Source: Micromonospora sp. WMMD812 (GTDB lineage: Bacteria > Actinomycetota > Actinomycetes > Mycobacteriales > Micromonosporaceae). From it: a DNA stretch of 64,000 bases. The notes beneath the pieces are model-generated. The model was not told the origin of the DNA and did no database searches. It saw only the letters and a list, made by a program, of their open reading frames with translations. Positions 18,847 through 27,994 of this stretch are shown here, one piece after another. Made by a program: the position numbers and the translations under genes. Location: contig NZ_CP114904.1 of NCBI RefSeq assembly GCF_027497215.1, positions 3,804,001 through 3,868,000 on the forward strand, written 5' to 3'. Numbering within the stretch: the stretch's first letter is position 1; the number at the start of each line of letters is the position of its first letter.

Positions 18847-20573
18847 TCCGACTGCTCCGACACCACCTGCACCCCTACTCGCGACCGCTGGCCGCGGTGG
18901 TGGCGCTCCAGTTCGTGGGCACGATGGCGTCGCTCTACCTGCCCAGCCTGAACGCCGACATCATCGACCAGGGCGTGGCCCGCGGCGACACCGACTACAT
19001 CGTCCGGACCGGTGGCTGGATGCTCCTGGTCAGCCTGGTCCAGATCGTCTGCTCGATCGCGGCGGTCTACCTCGGCGCGCGGACCGCGATGGGCTTCGGC
19101 CGGGACGCCCGGGCGAGGATCTTCGCGCACGTCAACCGGTTCTCCGCCCGGGAGGTCGCCCGGTTCGGCGCCCCCTCGTTGATCACCCGCAGCACCAACG
19201 ACGTGCAGCAGGTGCAGATGCTCGTGCTGATGAGCTGCACCATGCTGGTCGCCGCCCCGATCATGAGCGTCGGCGGGGTGGTGATGGCGCTCCGCGAGGA
19301 CCTCGGGCTCTCCTGGCTGATGCTGGTCTGCGTACCGGTGCTGGCGTTGGCGCTGAGCCTCGTCATCCGGCGGATGGTGCCGGGCTTCCGGCTCATGCAG
19401 ACCCGCATCGACATCGTCAACCGGGTGCTGCGCGAGCAGATCACCGGTATCCGGGTGGTCCGGGCGTTCGTCCGTGAGCCGTACGAGACGAACCGCTTCG
19501 GCGTCGCCAACGCCGACCTGACCGCCACCGCGCTGCGCACCGGGCGACTGCTGGCGCTGATCTTCCCGCTGGTGATGCTGGTGCTCAACGTCTCCAGCGT
19601 CGCGGTGCTCTGGTTCGGCGCGCAACGCGTCGACTCCGGTGCGATCCAGGTCGGCGCGCTCACCGCCTTCCTGCAGTACCTGATGCAGATCCTGATGGCC
19701 GTGATGATGGCCACCTTCATGCTGATGATGGTGCCGCGGGCGGCGGTCTGCGCCGAGCGGATCGTCGAGGTGCTGGACACCGACTCGTCGGTGGTGCCGG
19801 CGGCGGGCGCGGTCAGCCAGGTGCCGGCCCGGGCCGACCTGGAGCTGCGCGGGGTGCGCTTCCAGTACCCGGGCGCCGCGGAACCGGTGCTCCGGGACAT
19901 CTCCTTCCGGGTCGCGCCGGGGACGACCACCGCCATCATCGGCAGCACCGGCGCCGGCAAGACCACCCTGCTGTCGCTGATCCCCCGGCTGGTCGACGTC
20001 ACCGCCGGCGCCGTCCTGGTCGACCAGGTGGACGTACGGGACCTCGCGCCGGACGAACTGTGGCGCCGCATCGGCCTGGTGCCGCAGCGCCCGTACCTGT
20101 TCACCGGCACGATCGCGAGCAACCTGCGCTACGGCAACCCGGACGCGACCGACACCGACCTCTGGTCGGCGCTCGAGATCGCCCAGGCCGCCGACTTCGT
20201 CGCCCAGATGCCCGGCGGGCTGGACGCGCCGATCGCGCAGGGCGGCACCAACGTGTCCGGCGGCCAGCGACAGCGGTTGGCGATCGCGCGGGCCCTGGTC
20301 CGCGAGCCGGAGATCTACCTGTTCGACGACTCGTTCTCCGCGCTCGACCTGGGCACCGACGCGCGGTTGCGGGCGGCGCTGCGGCCGGTCACCGCGGACG
20401 CCGCCGTGGTGATCGTGGCCCAGCGGGTCTCCACGATCGTCGACGCGGACCAGATCATCGTGCTCGAGGACGGAGGGGTCGTCGGGGTGGGACGGCACGA
20501 GGAACTGATCGAGAGCTGCCCGACGTACGCCGAGATCGTCGCGTCGCAGCAGACGGCGGAGGTGCCGGCATGA
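18840..20573 (+). CDS. ABC exporter half-transporter with degenerate ATPase site (subunit 1)
   Basis: The product is 577 residues: six membrane helices, then a nucleotide-binding domain. Walker A is GSTGAGKTT (about 368) and the signature VSGGQRQR is intact. Walker B ends [10 protein letters not shown], with Asp in place of the catalytic Glu, and the switch residue is Gln (VAQRVST) instead of His. This subunit therefore supplies the inactive half of a heterodimer, while its intact signature completes the active site of the partner. The gene overlaps the next by ATGA. It is probably a multidrug or lipid exporter of the LmrCD/TM287-288 kind, controlled by MarR. Confidence 0.93.
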   Translation: MLIRLLRHHLHPYSRPLAAVVALQFVGTMASLYLPSLNADIIDQGVARGDTDYIVRTGGWMLLVSLVQIVCSIAAVYLGARTAMGFGRDARARIFAHVNRFSAREVARFGAPSLITRSTNDVQQVQMLVLMSCTMLVAAPIMSVGGVVMALREDLGLSWLMLVCVPVLALALSLVIRRMVPGFRLMQTRIDIVNRVLREQITGIRVVRAFVREPYETNRFGVANADLTATALRTGRLLALIFPLVMLVLNVSSVAVLWFGAQRVDSGAIQVGALTAFLQYLMQILMAVMMATFMLMMVPRAAVCAERIVEVLDTDSSVVPAAGAVSQVPARADLELRGVRFQYPGAAEPVLRDISFRVAPGTTTAIIGSTGAGKTTLLSLIPRLVDVTAGAVLVDQVDVRDLAPDELWRRIGLVPQRPYLFTGTIASNLRYGNPDATDTDLWSALEIAQAADFVAQMPGGLDAPIAQGGTNVSGGQRQRLAIARALVREPEIYLFDDSFSALDLGTDARLRAALRPVTADAAVVIVAQRVSTIVDADQIIVLEDGGVVGVGRHEELIESCPTYAEIVASQQTAEVPA

Positions 20574-22630
20574 GCGAGCGGACGGCTCCCGTACCTGAGC
20601 AGAAGCCGGCCGGCGACGGGCGGACGCCGAAGCGGCTGCCCGGCGGTGGCCAGCGCGGCGGTCCGCCGTGGATGGGCGCCGGGATGCCCGCCGAGCGGTC
20701 GATGGACTTCGGCCCGTCGGCCCGGCGGCTGCTCCGCAGGCTGAGTCCGCACCGGCTCCAGCTGGTGCTGATCATCGCGTTGGCGGTGGTGAGCGTCGGC
20801 TTCAGCGTTGCCGGGCCGAAGATCCTCGGCCACGCCACCGACCTGATCTTCACGGGCGTCATCGGCCGGCAGCTCCCGGCCGGGACCACCACCGAGCAGG
20901 CCGTCGCGGCGGCCCGGGCGTCGGGCAACGACGCCTTCGCCGACATGCTGGCCCGGATGGACCCGGTGCCCGGGGCGGGCATCGACTTCACCGCGCTGGG
21001 GCGGGTGCTGATGCTGGCCCTCGCCCTCTACCTGGCCGCCAGCGTGTTGATGTGGTGGCAGGGCTGGCTGCTCAACGGCGTGGTGCAGCGCACCGTGCTG
21101 ACGCTCCGGGCGGACGTGGAGGAGAAGCTCAACCGGCTGCCGCTGCCCTACTTCGACCGGCAGCCCCGGGGTGAGCTGCTCAGCCGGGTCACCAACGACA
21201 TCGACAACATCTCGACCAGCCTCCAGCAGACGCTGAGTCAGCTGCTCACCTCGCTGCTCACCGTGGTCGGCGTGCTCGGCGCGATGTTCTGGATCTCGCC
21301 GCTGCTGGCCGTGGTGGCGCTGGTGGCCGTGCCGCTGTCGGTGGTGGTCACCCAGCGCATCGCCAAGCGCTCGCAGAAGCAGTTCATCGCCCAGTGGACG
21401 CACACCGGCGAGCTGAACGGGCAGATCGAGGAGGCGTTCACCGGCCACGAGCTGGTCAAGGTCTTCGGCCGGCAGCGCGAGGTGGAGGCGGCCTTCACCG
21501 CGAAGAACGAGCAGCTGTTCCAGGCCAGCTTCGGGGCCCAGTTCATCTCCGGAATCATCATGCCGTCGATGATGTTCATCGGAAACCTCAGCTACGTGGC
21601 GATCGCCGTGGTCGGCGGCCTGCGGGTCGCCTCCGGCTCGATGAGCCTCGGTGACGTGCAGGCGTTCATCCAGTACTCCCGGCAGTTCACCCAGCCGCTG
21701 ACCCAGGTCGCCTCGATGGCCAATCTGCTCCAGTCCGGGGTGGCCTCGGCGGAGCGGGTCTTCGCGGTGCTCGACGCCGACGAGCAGAGCCCCGACCCGG
21801 CGGTGCCGGCCCGCGTGACCGACCCGCACGGTCGGGTCGAGTTCGACCACGTCTCGTTCCGGTACGACCCGGACAAGCCCCTGATCGACGACCTGTCCCT
21901 CGTCGCCGAGCCGGGTCACACCGTGGCGATCGTCGGCCCGACCGGCGCCGGCAAGACCACCCTGGTCAACCTGATCATGCGGTTCTACGAGCTGGACGCC
22001 GGCCGGATCACGCTCGACGGCGTGGACATCACCACGATGCGCCGCGACGACCTGCGCGGCCGGATCGGGATGGTGCTGCAGGACACCTGGCTGTTCGGCG
22101 GCACCATCCGGGACAACATCGCGTACGGGCGGCCGGACGCGACCGAGGAGGAGATCCTCGCCGCCGCTCGGGCCACCTTCGTGGACCGGTTCGTGCGCAG
22201 TCTGCCGGACGGTTACGACACGGTCATCGACGAGGAGGGCAGCAACGTCAGCGCGGGTGAGAAGCAGCTCATCACGATCGCCCGGGCGTTCCTCGCCGAG
22301 CCGTCGCTGCTGATCCTGGACGAGGCGACCAGCTCGGTGGACACCCGTACCGAGGTGCTGCTCCAGCGGGCCATGGCCGCGCTGCGCTCGGACCGGACCA
22401 GCTTCGTCATCGCGCACCGGCTCTCCACCATCCGGGACGCCGACCTGATCCTGATGATGGAGAACGGCCGGATCGTCGAGCAGGGCACGCACGAGCAACT
22501 GCTCGCCGCGCACGGCGCGTACCACCGGCTGTACCGGTCGCAGTTCAGTCAGGCGCTCACCGACACCGAGGAGCCCGACGACAACGCCCCCCGGCGGCCC
22601 GCACCGGCCCAGGGAGCGCTGTCGTCGTGA
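20570..22630 (+). CDS. ABC exporter half-transporter with catalytic ATPase (subunit 2)
   Basis: The product is 686 residues. An N-terminal ~55-residue Pro/Gly-rich cytoplasmic segment precedes six membrane helices and the ATPase domain. Walker A is GPTGAGKTT (about 457), Walker [13 protein letters not shown] has the catalytic Glu, and the switch His is present (IAHRLST). The signature is altered to VSAGEKQL. This is the complement of subunit 1: the good Walker B here faces the good signature there. An extra ~35-residue insert lies in the first external loop (about 100-140). The ATGA overlap with subunit 1 ensures equal synthesis. Confidence 0.93.
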   Translation: MSERTAPVPEQKPAGDGRTPKRLPGGGQRGGPPWMGAGMPAERSMDFGPSARRLLRRLSPHRLQLVLIIALAVVSVGFSVAGPKILGHATDLIFTGVIGRQLPAGTTTEQAVAAARASGNDAFADMLARMDPVPGAGIDFTALGRVLMLALALYLAASVLMWWQGWLLNGVVQRTVLTLRADVEEKLNRLPLPYFDRQPRGELLSRVTNDIDNISTSLQQTLSQLLTSLLTVVGVLGAMFWISPLLAVVALVAVPLSVVVTQRIAKRSQKQFIAQWTHTGELNGQIEEAFTGHELVKVFGRQREVEAAFTAKNEQLFQASFGAQFISGIIMPSMMFIGNLSYVAIAVVGGLRVASGSMSLGDVQAFIQYSRQFTQPLTQVASMANLLQSGVASAERVFAVLDADEQSPDPAVPARVTDPHGRVEFDHVSFRYDPDKPLIDDLSLVAEPGHTVAIVGPTGAGKTTLVNLIMRFYELDAGRITLDGVDITTMRRDDLRGRIGMVLQDTWLFGGTIRDNIAYGRPDATEEEILAAARATFVDRFVRSLPDGYDTVIDEEGSNVSAGEKQLITIARAFLAEPSLLILDEATSSVDTRTEVLLQRAMAALRSDRTSFVIAHRLSTIRDADLILMMENGRIVEQGTHEQLLAAHGAYHRLYRSQFSQALTDTEEPDDNAPRRPAPAQGALSS

Positions 22631-22659
22631 CCGGGTCAGCCGCCCCGGGCGCCCGCGGA

Positions 22660-23937
22660 TCAGCCGCCGTGGGCGCCCGCGGCCGGTCCGAGTTCCGGCA
22701 GCGCCGGGCCGCCTCGGTCGGGCGCGTCCGGCAGCAGGTCGGCGGAGCGGGCGGCAACCACGCCGGTGACCAACCCGAGCGCGGCGTCGACGGGAATCGG
22801 GTCCAACCCGCGGCCGTCGCGCAGCCGCAGGGCGACCCGCCCGTCGGCCGCCTCTCGGGGCCCGATCACCGCGGCGTACGGCACCCGGCGCCGGGCCGCG
22901 TCCCGGACCCGGGCGCCCAGCGAGCCGGCCGCGTCCACCTCGACCCGCAGCCCGGCCGCCTCGCCCCGCCGGGCGAGGTCGGCCGCGGCGGCGGCCTGCC
23001 CGTCGTCCACCGGCAGCACCACCAGCTGGACCGGCGCGTACCAGGCCGGGAAGGCGCCCTGGTGCACCTCGATGAGGTACGCGAAGAGGCGTTCCATGCT
23101 GCCGACCAGGCTGCGGTGCACCATCACCGGCCGCCGCCGCGACCCGTCCCGGTCGGTGTACGACAGGTCGAACCGCTCCGGTTTGTCGAAGTCGAGCTGG
23201 ACGGTGGCGAGGGTCGACTCCCGGCCGCCGGCGTCGACGATCTGGATGTCGATCTTCGGGCCGTAGAAGGCCGCGTCCCCGGGCGCCTCGACGTACTCCA
23301 CCCCGGCCAGTGCGCCGCGCAGCAGCTCCTCGGCCCGGGCCCACTGGTCGTCGTCGCCCACGTACTTCTGTCCCGGCCCCCGCAGCGACAGCCGGAAACC
23401 GGCCGGGCGGACGCCGAGCGCGGCGTGCGCCTCGCGGATCAGCCGGAGGATCTCGGCGACCTCGTCGCCGACCTGGTCCAGCGCGCAGAAGTTGTGCGCG
23501 TCGTTGAGCGAGATGGCCCGCACCCGGGACAGCCCGCCGAGCACCCCGGAGCGCTCCGCACGGTACATCCCACCCAGCTCCGCGATGCGCAGCGGCAGCT
23601 CGCGGTAGGAGCGGCCGCGGGCGCGGTAGACAAGGGCGTGGTGCGGGCAGAGCGCCGGGCGGAGCACGAACTCGTCATCGGCGCTGAGCCGCATCGGCGG
23701 GAACATGTCGTCGGCGAAGTAGCCGAGGTGCCCGGAGCGCTCGAACAGCTCCCGCTTGCCGAGCGGCGGCGAGTAGACGTGCTGGTAGCCGGCGCGGCGC
23801 TCCAGCTCCCGGACGTACTCCTCGACCGCGTGCCGGGCGGCGGCGCCCGCCGGCAGCCAGATCGGCAGCCCGGCGCCGGCCAGCGGGTCGGAGACGAACA
23901 GGTCCAGCTCCCGGCCGAGCTTGCGGTGGTCGATCAT
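22660..23937 (-). CDS. Truncated threonyl-tRNA synthetase-like protein (catalytic core and anticodon domain only)
   Basis: The product is 425 residues, against about 640-690 for full bacterial ThrRS. It lacks the N-terminal TGS and the editing (N2) domains. The class II core is intact: motif 2 MYRAERSG, the zinc Cys/His in RPALCPHH, and motif 3 with VMVHRSLVGSMERL. An anticodon-binding domain follows (about 305-400). The enzyme could charge tRNA-Thr but not proofread Ser-tRNA. Such extra copies may be resistance or starvation-induced forms. The ATG at 23937 follows AAGGAGAG. A short Thr-containing ORF and a strong hairpin lie upstream. It converges on the ABC exporter operon, with 29 bp between them. 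Confidence 0.85.
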   Translation of the reverse strand: MIDHRKLGRELDLFVSDPLAGAGLPIWLPAGAAARHAVEEYVRELERRAGYQHVYSPPLGKRELFERSGHLGYFADDMFPPMRLSADDEFVLRPALCPHHALVYRARGRSYRELPLRIAELGGMYRAERSGVLGGLSRVRAISLNDAHNFCALDQVGDEVAEILRLIREAHAALGVRPAGFRLSLRGPGQKYVGDDDQWARAEELLRGALAGVEYVEAPGDAAFYGPKIDIQIVDAGGRESTLATVQLDFDKPERFDLSYTDRDGSRRRPVMVHRSLVGSMERLFAYLIEVHQGAFPAWYAPVQLVVLPVDDGQAAAAADLARRGEAAGLRVEVDAAGSLGARVRDAARRRVPYAAVIGPREAADGRVALRLRDGRGLDPIPVDAALGLVTGVVAARSADLLPDAPDRGGPALPELGPAAGAHGG

Positions 23938-23993
23938 GTCGCTCTCCTTGATCGGGTACGACCCGGAGGCGATCTGGTCTCCGAACGCCGCGC

Positions 23994-24022
23994 GGCCCTC
24001 GGGGGCGGATCGCCCCGGGGCC
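23994..24022 (-). promoter_or_regulatory. Strong hairpin in the leader of the ThrRS-like gene
   Basis: GGCCC...GGGGCG pairs with CGCCCC...GGGCC around a 3-base loop, 57 bp upstream of the start codon and 16 bp after the leader ORF stop. There is no U-run after it. It could be a terminator or a ribosome-site-modulating stem in an attenuator. Confidence 0.5.
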
Positions 24023-24037
24023 TCGTCGACGGAAGTG

Positions 24038-24091
24038 TCAGTGCGGCGCGCCGGGGTCTCCCGGCGTCGTGGTCAGGGCCGCGCTGTTCAT
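24038..24091 (-). CDS. Putative leader peptide with three consecutive Thr codons
   Basis: A 17-codon ORF reads MNSAALTTTPGDPGAPH. Its three Thr codons (ACC ACG ACG) are followed by Pro. A TACGGT -10-like box ends 7 bp before the ATG, which would suit a leaderless transcript. It lies 100 bp ahead of a threonyl-tRNA synthetase-like gene, with a strong hairpin between. Ribosome stalling at Thr codons during threonyl-tRNA shortage could change folding of the leader and raise expression of the synthetase. The peptide is too short for statistical support on its own. The link between codon content and downstream gene function is the argument. Confidence 0.45.
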   Translation of the reverse strand: MNSAALTTTPGDPGAPH

Positions 24092-24433
24092 GCGGCGACC
24101 GTACGCGCGCGGCACGCGCGCCCGCACCCGGATTTCCGGGCGGTGGAGAGAGGGTGGGCCGCCGGCACGGGACCTGCCGGCGGCCCTCGGCGGCCCGGTC
24201 GTCGGAAACGGGGGATCCGACGGTCGTGGGGCCGCGCGCCGACAACGGTACGCCGACGGACGCCGATCCGCCGACCGCAGTGACACCCCGTAACCGGGGA
24301 CGGGGAAGCGTCGTTGCACCTGGGTGGCCCTGCCGTGTCGGCGGTCACCACCGGCCGGGGCTGTCGACGGTGACGCCGGACACGCCGTCAGGCTCGGTAC
24401 ACACGATCAGCCGGATCCGGCGAGGTGGCAGGC
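24092..24433. other. Non-coding stretch between divergent ThrRS leader and DedA gene
   Basis: About 340 bp without a convincing gene. It should hold the leftward promoter for the leader/ThrRS unit, with TACGGT near 24100, and a rightward promoter for DedA. Open frames here are GC-driven and lack ribosome sites. I see no further repeats. Confidence 0.5.
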
Positions 24434-25078
24434 GTGCCCGAACTACTGACTGACGTCGGGTCACCGACGTGGGCCTACCTCGCGCTGCTCGGCCTGCTCG
24501 TGGCGGACGCCTTCATCCCGGTGATCCCCACCCAGGTCATCATGATCACCAGTGGCGCCCTCACCGTGTACGGCGGGCTGGACCTGCCGGTGACCATCGC
24601 CGTCGGCACGCTCGGCGTCCTCGGCGGGGATCTCGCCTGCTACCTGCTCGGCCGGGTCGCGCCCGACCGACGGGCGCCCCGTCACGCCACACCGAGCCGG
24701 ACCCGGCGGGTCGCCGGCCGCGTCACCCAGGGTCTGCGCCGGCCCGGTCCGCTGGTCATCCTGCTCTGCCGCTTCGTGCCCGGCGGCCGGATGGCGGCCT
24801 GCTTCTCGGCCGGCCGCAGCCGCTACCCGTACCGGCTCTTCCTCCTCTACGAAACGGTCGCCGCGCTGGGCTGGGCGACCTACGGGGCGCTGGTCGGGCA
24901 CCTCGGCGGGACCGCGCTGACCGAGTCGGCCTGGCGGCTCGCGCTGATCGCCAGTGTGGCGGCGGTCGGCTTCGCCGCGGCCGGCTGGACGATGACCCTG
25001 ATCAGCGCCCGGCACGCGCGCAGCGGCGAGGAGGCCGGGGAGGTCGCGCTGGCCGGCCGCGAGGTGCCGGTCGACTGA
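24434..25078 (+). CDS. DedA-family membrane protein
   Basis: About 214 residues. It has DedA/VTT features: an early FIPVIPTQVIMITSGAL segment, a GGDLACYLLGR helix, and the LCRFVPGGRMAACFSAGRS core with the F-x-P-G-x-R motif, followed by two more helices. DedA proteins are linked to lipid scrambling and membrane homeostasis. The GTG at 24434 has GAGG 8 bp upstream. A GTG at 24425, in the same frame, is also possible. It stands alone and divergent from the ThrRS-like leader. Confidence 0.87.
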   Translation: MPELLTDVGSPTWAYLALLGLLVADAFIPVIPTQVIMITSGALTVYGGLDLPVTIAVGTLGVLGGDLACYLLGRVAPDRRAPRHATPSRTRRVAGRVTQGLRRPGPLVILLCRFVPGGRMAACFSAGRSRYPYRLFLLYETVAALGWATYGALVGHLGGTALTESAWRLALIASVAAVGFAAAGWTMTLISARHARSGEEAGEVALAGREVPVD

Positions 25079-25241
25079 CCGTCCGCGCCGGCGGAACGGG
25101 CGGGCGCGCGCACCGGTCGCCACCCGCCGGCGACGGCCGCACCCGCGGGGGGACGAGCCCAGTTCCTAGGGGTGGTCCCGGGGATCGATTTCGGTGGCTC
25201 GCCCCGATCCGTTTCGGGTGGCTCCGGCGACAGGCTGAGGC

Positions 25242-25979
25242 ATGCCTGGAACCCGGAACGCCGGCCTGCTGGCCCTCGGAGGCATCGCCCTCGCGGCGCT
25301 GCTCACGATGATCGGCCATGTCGAGGTGAACGAGAACCTGTCCCCCTGGTCGCTGACGGTCAGCGACTTCGCCGTCTCCGACCGCGGCGGCGTCATCGAC
25401 GTCGCGATGGTGGTGCTCGCACTCGCCACCGCGGTCCTGCTCCGCGGTCTGCGCCGTACCGGCCTGCCCGGGCCGGCTGTCGGAATCGGCGGCCGACTGG
25501 CCGACCTGCTGCTCGGGACGTGGGTGGCGGGCCTAATGCTGGCCGCGGTCGTGCCCACCAACGAGCCCGGTACGCCGATGACGACCGCCGCGTACGTGCA
25601 CCGGTACGCGTCGGTGGTCGCCTTCCTGGCGCTCCCGGTCGCCGGCTGGCTGCTCGCCCGCCGGGGCGACCTGGCCCGGGTCGCCCGCGGGCTACGCGGC
25701 CTGGCGCTGTCCAGCCTGGTGCTGGCGGCGGTGATGGTGTGGTCGGCCTATCCCGGCGACCGGATGCTGATCGGCCTGATCGAGCGCGTACTCATCCTCA
25801 CCGAGGTGGCGCTGATCGCCGTCGTGGCCGGCACGGTCGCGTGGTCCCGCCGCCCCGCCGAAGAGGCCGATCATGCAGTTGTGGTGCCTGACGTAAGGGG
25901 CGAAGTGTCACGTACCGCCCACCACAACTGCATGATCGACGTGAACCTGGGGAAGGTCACTCCAGCTCGTGGAGCATGA
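25242..25979 (+). CDS. DUF998-like integral membrane protein
   Basis: The product is 245 residues with about six hydrophobic helices in the first 210. The pattern (ENLSPWSLTVSDFAVSD in the first loop, then repeated Leu/Ala/Val helices and a HRYASVVAFLALPVAGW segment) matches the DUF998 membrane family, whose role is unknown. The last ~35 residues are encoded by a long inverted repeat (25868-25938) and do not look like the rest. The natural protein may once have ended near the Arg-Arg-Pro after the last helix. The 3' end overlaps the convergent lpdA by 23 bp. Confidence 0.75.
   Translation: MPGTRNAGLLALGGIALAALLTMIGHVEVNENLSPWSLTVSDFAVSDRGGVIDVAMVVLALATAVLLRGLRRTGLPGPAVGIGGRLADLLLGTWVAGLMLAAVVPTNEPGTPMTTAAYVHRYASVVAFLALPVAGWLLARRGDLARVARGLRGLALSSLVLAAVMVWSAYPGDRMLIGLIERVLILTEVALIAVVAGTVAWSRRPAEEADHAVVVPDVRGEVSRTAHHNCMIDVNLGKVTPARGA
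25868..25938. repeat. Perfect 19-bp inverted repeat at convergent gene ends
   Basis: Arms 25868-25886 and 25920-25938 are perfect complements (core ATGCAGTTGTGG) around a 33-base loop. The repeat lies inside the last codons of the DUF998-like gene and just past the end of lpdA. It may be a two-way terminator or an inserted palindromic element that extended the coding frame. Confidence 0.8.
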
Positions 25980-27360
25980 GCTGCCGGGCGGCCTCGGTGA
26001 TCGAGCCGGACAGGCTCGGGTAGATCGTGATCGTCTGGGCCAGCTCGTTGACGGTGAGGTTGTTCTCCACCGCCATGGTGATCGGCAGGATCAGCTCGCT
26101 GGCCTTCGGGGCGACCACCACGCCGCCGATCACCTGGCCGCTGGCCGGCCGGCAGAACAGCTTCACGAAGCCGTCGGCGAGGTCGTCCATCTTCGCCCGG
26201 GCGTTGCCGGCGAGCGGCAGCATCACCTGCCGGGCCGGGACCTTGCCGGCGTCCACCTCGTCCTGTGAGACGCCGACCGTGGCCAGCTCCGGGTCGGTGA
26301 ACACGTTCGCGGCGACGGTCCGCAGCCGCAGCGGGCGGACCGCCTCGCCGAGCGCGTGCCACATCGCGATCCGGCCCTGCATGGCAGCGACGCTGGCCAG
26401 CGGCAGCACCCCGGTGCAGTCACCGGCGGCGTAGATGCCGGGCACGTTGGTCCGGGACACCCGGTCGACGGTGACGTAGCCGCCGCGGGCCAGCTCGACG
26501 CCGTACTCGGCCAGCCCGAGGTTGGCCGTGTTGGGGATGGAACCGACCGCGATCAGGGCGTGCGAGCCGTGCACGACCCGGCCGTCGGAGAGCTGGACCT
26601 CGACGCCCGACCCGCTGCGGCGGACCGCGTCCGCGCGGCAGTTGTTGAGGATGCTCATGCCCCGCGCGCGGAACACCCGCTCGATCGCCGACGCCGCGTC
26701 GGCGTCCTCGTGCGGCATGACCCGGTCACGGCTGGAGACCAGGGTGACCTCGATCCCCATCGCCAGGTACGCGCTGGCGAACTCGGCGCCGGTCACACCG
26801 GAGCCGACCACGATCAGGTGCTCGGGAAGCTCCGGCAGGTTGTAGACCTGGCGCCAGGTGAGGATGCGCTCGCCGTCCGGCAGCGCGGTGGGCAGCTGGC
26901 GTGGGGTGGCGCCGGTGGCGACCAGCACGGTGGACGCGTCGATGGTGTATTCCGCCCCGCCGCCGGCCGGGGTGACCACGACCCGGTGGGTGTGACCGAG
27001 GGTGTCCTCGCCCAGCCGCGCGCTGCCGGCCACGAAGGTGACTCCGGCCTTGAGCAGCTTGGCGTGGATGTCGGTCGACTGGGCGAGCGCCAGCCGCTTC
27101 ACCCGCTCGTTCACCGCCCGGGCGTCGACGGTGACCGCCTCCAGCCCGTCGGAGTGCACCCCGAACTCCTCGGTGTCCCGGTAGCCGGTCACCACCTCGG
27201 AGCTGGCGATGAAGGTCTTGGACGGCACGCAGTCGGACAGCACGCACGCCCCGCCGGCCCCCTCGGCCTCCACGACGGTGACATCAGCGTCCAGCTGCGC
27301 GGCGACCAGAGCCGCCTCGTAGCCGGCCGGCCCCCCGCCGATGATCACGATCCGGCTCAC
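25957..27360 (-). CDS. lpdA: LpdA-type NAD(P)H quinone reductase (flavoprotein disulfide reductase family)
   Basis: The product is 467 residues. It has an N-terminal FAD-binding motif (IIGGGPAGYEAA), the redox pair CVLSDC at about 38-43, a second nucleotide motif (VVGSGVTGAEFAS), the FAD contact YAAGDCTG and a dimerisation domain. The C-terminus has YPSLSGSI where true dihydrolipoamide dehydrogenases carry the His-Pro-x-x-Glu catalytic base. That places it with mycobacterial LpdA (Rv3303c), a quinone reductase linked to oxidative stress. The start is the GTG at 27360. The divergent neighbour is a GGCT-like gene 106 bp away. Confidence 0.9.
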   Translation of the reverse strand: MSRIVIIGGGPAGYEAALVAAQLDADVTVVEAEGAGGACVLSDCVPSKTFIASSEVVTGYRDTEEFGVHSDGLEAVTVDARAVNERVKRLALAQSTDIHAKLLKAGVTFVAGSARLGEDTLGHTHRVVVTPAGGGAEYTIDASTVLVATGATPRQLPTALPDGERILTWRQVYNLPELPEHLIVVGSGVTGAEFASAYLAMGIEVTLVSSRDRVMPHEDADAASAIERVFRARGMSILNNCRADAVRRSGSGVEVQLSDGRVVHGSHALIAVGSIPNTANLGLAEYGVELARGGYVTVDRVSRTNVPGIYAAGDCTGVLPLASVAAMQGRIAMWHALGEAVRPLRLRTVAANVFTDPELATVGVSQDEVDAGKVPARQVMLPLAGNARAKMDDLADGFVKLFCRPASGQVIGGVVVAPKASELILPITMAVENNLTVNELAQTITIYPSLSGSITEAARQLMLHELE

Positions 27361-27466
27361 AGCGTTCGCCCTTCGTCGATGCTCACAGTGACTTTCTTAT
27401 CCCGAACGCGTCCGACACGCACCGTCGTATTCTCCCCCACCCGTCCGCCGGGCTATCGTCATCGCC

Positions 27467-27922
27467 GTGCGTCATCACGCCGCGTACGGCTCAAACCTGG
27501 ATCCCGCCCGGATGCGCGCCTACTGTCCGCATTCGCCGATGGTGGGCACCGGCTGGCTGGAGGGCTGGCGGCTGACCTTCGCGGGTGAGGACGTGATCGG
27601 CTGGGAGGGCGCGGTGAGCACCGTGGTCGAGTCTCCCGGCGACCGGGTCTTCGTGGCGCTCTACGACATCCACCCCTACGACGCCGCCCAGCTCGACGAG
27701 ATCGAGGGGGTGACCGCCGGGACCTACCGCCGGCTCACCGTCCGGGTCTCCACCCTCGACGGGGACGTGACCGCGTGGGTCTATGTCTTCGACGGGTACG
27801 AGGGCGGGCTGCCGACGTCGTGGTACCTCTCCGAGATCGTGAACGCCGCCGAGAAGGCGGGCGCGCCGGACGACTACGTCACCGAGCTGCGGTCCCGCCC
27901 CACCGGCACCGCGTCGGCGTAG
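27467..27922 (+). CDS. Gamma-glutamylcyclotransferase-like protein
   Basis: The product is 151 residues. It is a GGCT/AIG2-like fold with the N-terminal substrate-binding motif AAYGSNLDPARM, a central EGAVSTV strand and a Y-x-L-DEIEGV block, with Glu in the position of the catalytic acid. Family members cyclise gamma-glutamyl compounds to 5-oxoproline, although many bacterial ones are untested. The start is the GTG at 27467. It is divergent from lpdA, as in mycobacteria (the Rv3303c-Rv3304 pair, from memory). Confidence 0.85.
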   Translation: MRHHAAYGSNLDPARMRAYCPHSPMVGTGWLEGWRLTFAGEDVIGWEGAVSTVVESPGDRVFVALYDIHPYDAAQLDEIEGVTAGTYRRLTVRVSTLDGDVTAWVYVFDGYEGGLPTSWYLSEIVNAAEKAGAPDDYVTELRSRPTGTASA

Positions 27923-27994
27923 CGCGTATCGCACCCGTCCAGTCTGCTACCGCCGCCGGGTGGGCCGCCGGCCGGCCCGGGCCAGGGTCGTCAA

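Noticed and set aside
20315..23344. A 1009-codon leftward frame antisense to the ABC exporter and overlapping the ThrRS-like gene
   Set aside because: His/Asp/Gly-rich shadow of well-supported genes; no ribosome site or domain.
23938..24091. T-box riboswitch before the ThrRS-like gene
   Set aside because: I could not find the conserved T-box bulge motif or a specifier loop. A leader-peptide mechanism fits the visible features better.
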